From the NCBI GenBank assembly GCA_023429365.1, contig JAEYVW010000172.1, forward strand, positions 1 through 5,491: a stretch of 5,491 bases of DNA. The letters are read 5' to 3'. The notes beneath the pieces were generated by a model. The model saw only the letters and a list, made by a program, of their open reading frames with translations. It was not told where the DNA came from and did not search any database. This document shows, one piece after another, positions 4,770-5,491 of this stretch. A program made the position numbers and the translations under genes. This stretch comes from Bacteroidota bacterium. GTDB taxonomy: Bacteria > Bacteroidota > Bacteroidia > Chitinophagales > Chitinophagaceae. Position 1 is the first letter of the stretch, and every line of letters starts with the position of its first letter.

Positions 4770-5491
4770 CAAAATTCGTTGAACTCTTTTTTCTGAGCCA
4801 CGAACTAATCTTACCATATACAATCCCCGGGCGAGGTGGTATACTGGAATATCGATCCTTCCTGTCATGCCCCGGATATCTTTTTTGATTACCAGCGCTC
4901 CTGTCATGCTGAATACCTCCAATTGGTCGAATGTAACTGGAAGAAAAATGCTGATGATATTGTTGTTGATAGTAGAGGGGTAAATAAAATGCTCCCCCGC
5001 CTGGTTAAACACAGTAATGGTTGCTGAATAATCCCATTGGCCATCTTTGTTAACCGAGCGTAATCGGTAAAATATTTTTGAATCGGAAGCAATGTCAGTG
5101 AAACGGTAATTATTGACTGTTGTAAGATTCTGCGCAGGTAGTGTACCCACTATTTCAAAATTCAAACTGTCAAGGCTACGTTCCACTTCATAATATTGAA
5201 GTTCCTGCTCAACTGCCGACCAGTTTAAATCGATGATATTATTGTTTGCAGACGCTGTAAAATTTAATATCTGGAAAATGACTCCGGTGAGAGGCTCAAG
5301 TTTGTATACAATCCCAAATGAAAGTGAGCAGGCATAAATGGTACCATCCTGCCCTTCCCCAAAGCCGGAAATGTTAATAGGCGTCACGCCATTCAGTTTG
5401 ATAATCTGCCAGGCATTGGCGGAATCCCTGATCACCCAATGATTGCCAGTTTCGAAGTCGACGAATATATAATATCCGTAGAACCCTGGAT
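4761..5491 (-). CDS. Secreted PQQ-type sugar dehydrogenase with T9SS sorting tail, C-terminal part
   Basis: The frame is open to the right edge and 242 residues are visible up to the TAA at 4761-4763. The first part (about 1-65: GFYGYYIFVDFETGNHW, then ISGFGEGQDGTIYACSLSFGIVYKL) matches the last beta-propeller blades of the glucose/sorbosone dehydrogenase family. These enzymes oxidise aldose sugars using PQQ, though some homologues lack activity. Here the usual SFGED.DGELY segment reads GFGEGQDGTIY. Residues about 74-160 form a fibronectin type III-like beta domain (IDLNWSAVEQELQYYEVERS, then YRFTDI and FYRLRSVNKDG). The last 75 residues are a type A T9SS sorting domain: FIYPSTINNNI, LEVFSMTGALV, then the terminal LARGLYMVRL and RVQRILIQ. 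It should therefore be exported by Sec and then across the outer membrane by T9SS, to the surface or medium. The N-terminus, signal peptide and most of the propeller lie outside the window. A GTG at 5435 is internal. Confidence 0.85.
   Translation of the reverse strand, partial: PGFYGYYIFVDFETGNHWVIRDSANAWQIIKLNGVTPINISGFGEGQDGTIYACSLSFGIVYKLEPLTGVIFQILNFTASANNNIIDLNWSAVEQELQYYEVERSLDSLNFEIVGTLPAQNLTTVNNYRFTDIASDSKIFYRLRSVNKDGQWDYSATITVFNQAGEHFIYPSTINNNIISIFLPVTFDQLEVFSMTGALVIKKDIRGMTGRIDIPVYHLARGLYMVRLVRGSEKRVQRILIQ

Noticed and set aside
1..5491. Defence system, mobile element or biosynthetic cluster
   Set aside because: All seven genes fall in known, mostly housekeeping families on alternating strands. 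No transposase, integrase, toxin or effector gene and no terminal repeats were seen.

Overview
The window looks like chromosomal DNA of a member of the Bacteroidota, most likely of the Chitinophagaceae or close kin. Three things suggest this. A secreted protein ends in a type IX secretion (T9SS) sorting tail. Two genes have promoter candidates of the Bacteroidota type (TTTG-like -33 box, TAnnTTTG-like -7 box). Starts lack clear Shine-Dalgarno sequences and the gaps carry AT-rich minisatellites. The genus cannot be told from this stretch. No tRNA, rRNA, insertion sequence, CRISPR array or prophage gene is visible.

Layout, left to right. A cytidylate kinase gene (cmk, +) enters from the left edge without its first codons and stops at 643. 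A 256-base gap follows and ends in a 14-bp tandem array (815-897). Next is an exported FKBP-type prolyl isomerase (-, 900-1610), divergent from a small hotdog-fold thioesterase (+, 1702-2139). A second, C-free minisatellite with an 82-bp period (2140-2353) fills the next convergent gap. Then come a DEDDh exonuclease fused to a UvrC-like GIY-YIG nuclease with a four-cysteine cluster (-, 2358-3722) and, divergent from it, a stand-alone RlmK-type 23S rRNA methyltransferase (+, 3804-4730). Thirty bases further on, convergent, is the C-terminal part of a secreted PQQ-type sugar dehydrogenase with a T9SS tail (-, 4761 to the right edge).

The genes alternate in strand, so nearly all are single transcription units and no operon is visible. 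They are mainly housekeeping functions: nucleotide metabolism, envelope protein folding, DNA repair and rRNA modification, plus one secreted enzyme. I see no defence, mobile or biosynthetic system.

The most interesting signals are non-coding. Both minisatellites lie between convergent gene ends, and both are strongly biased in base composition between strands. On the strand read by one of the two converging genes each is C-containing and G-poor, as expected of Rho-loading sites. The nuclease fusion with its retained UvrC cysteine cluster is the most interesting protein.
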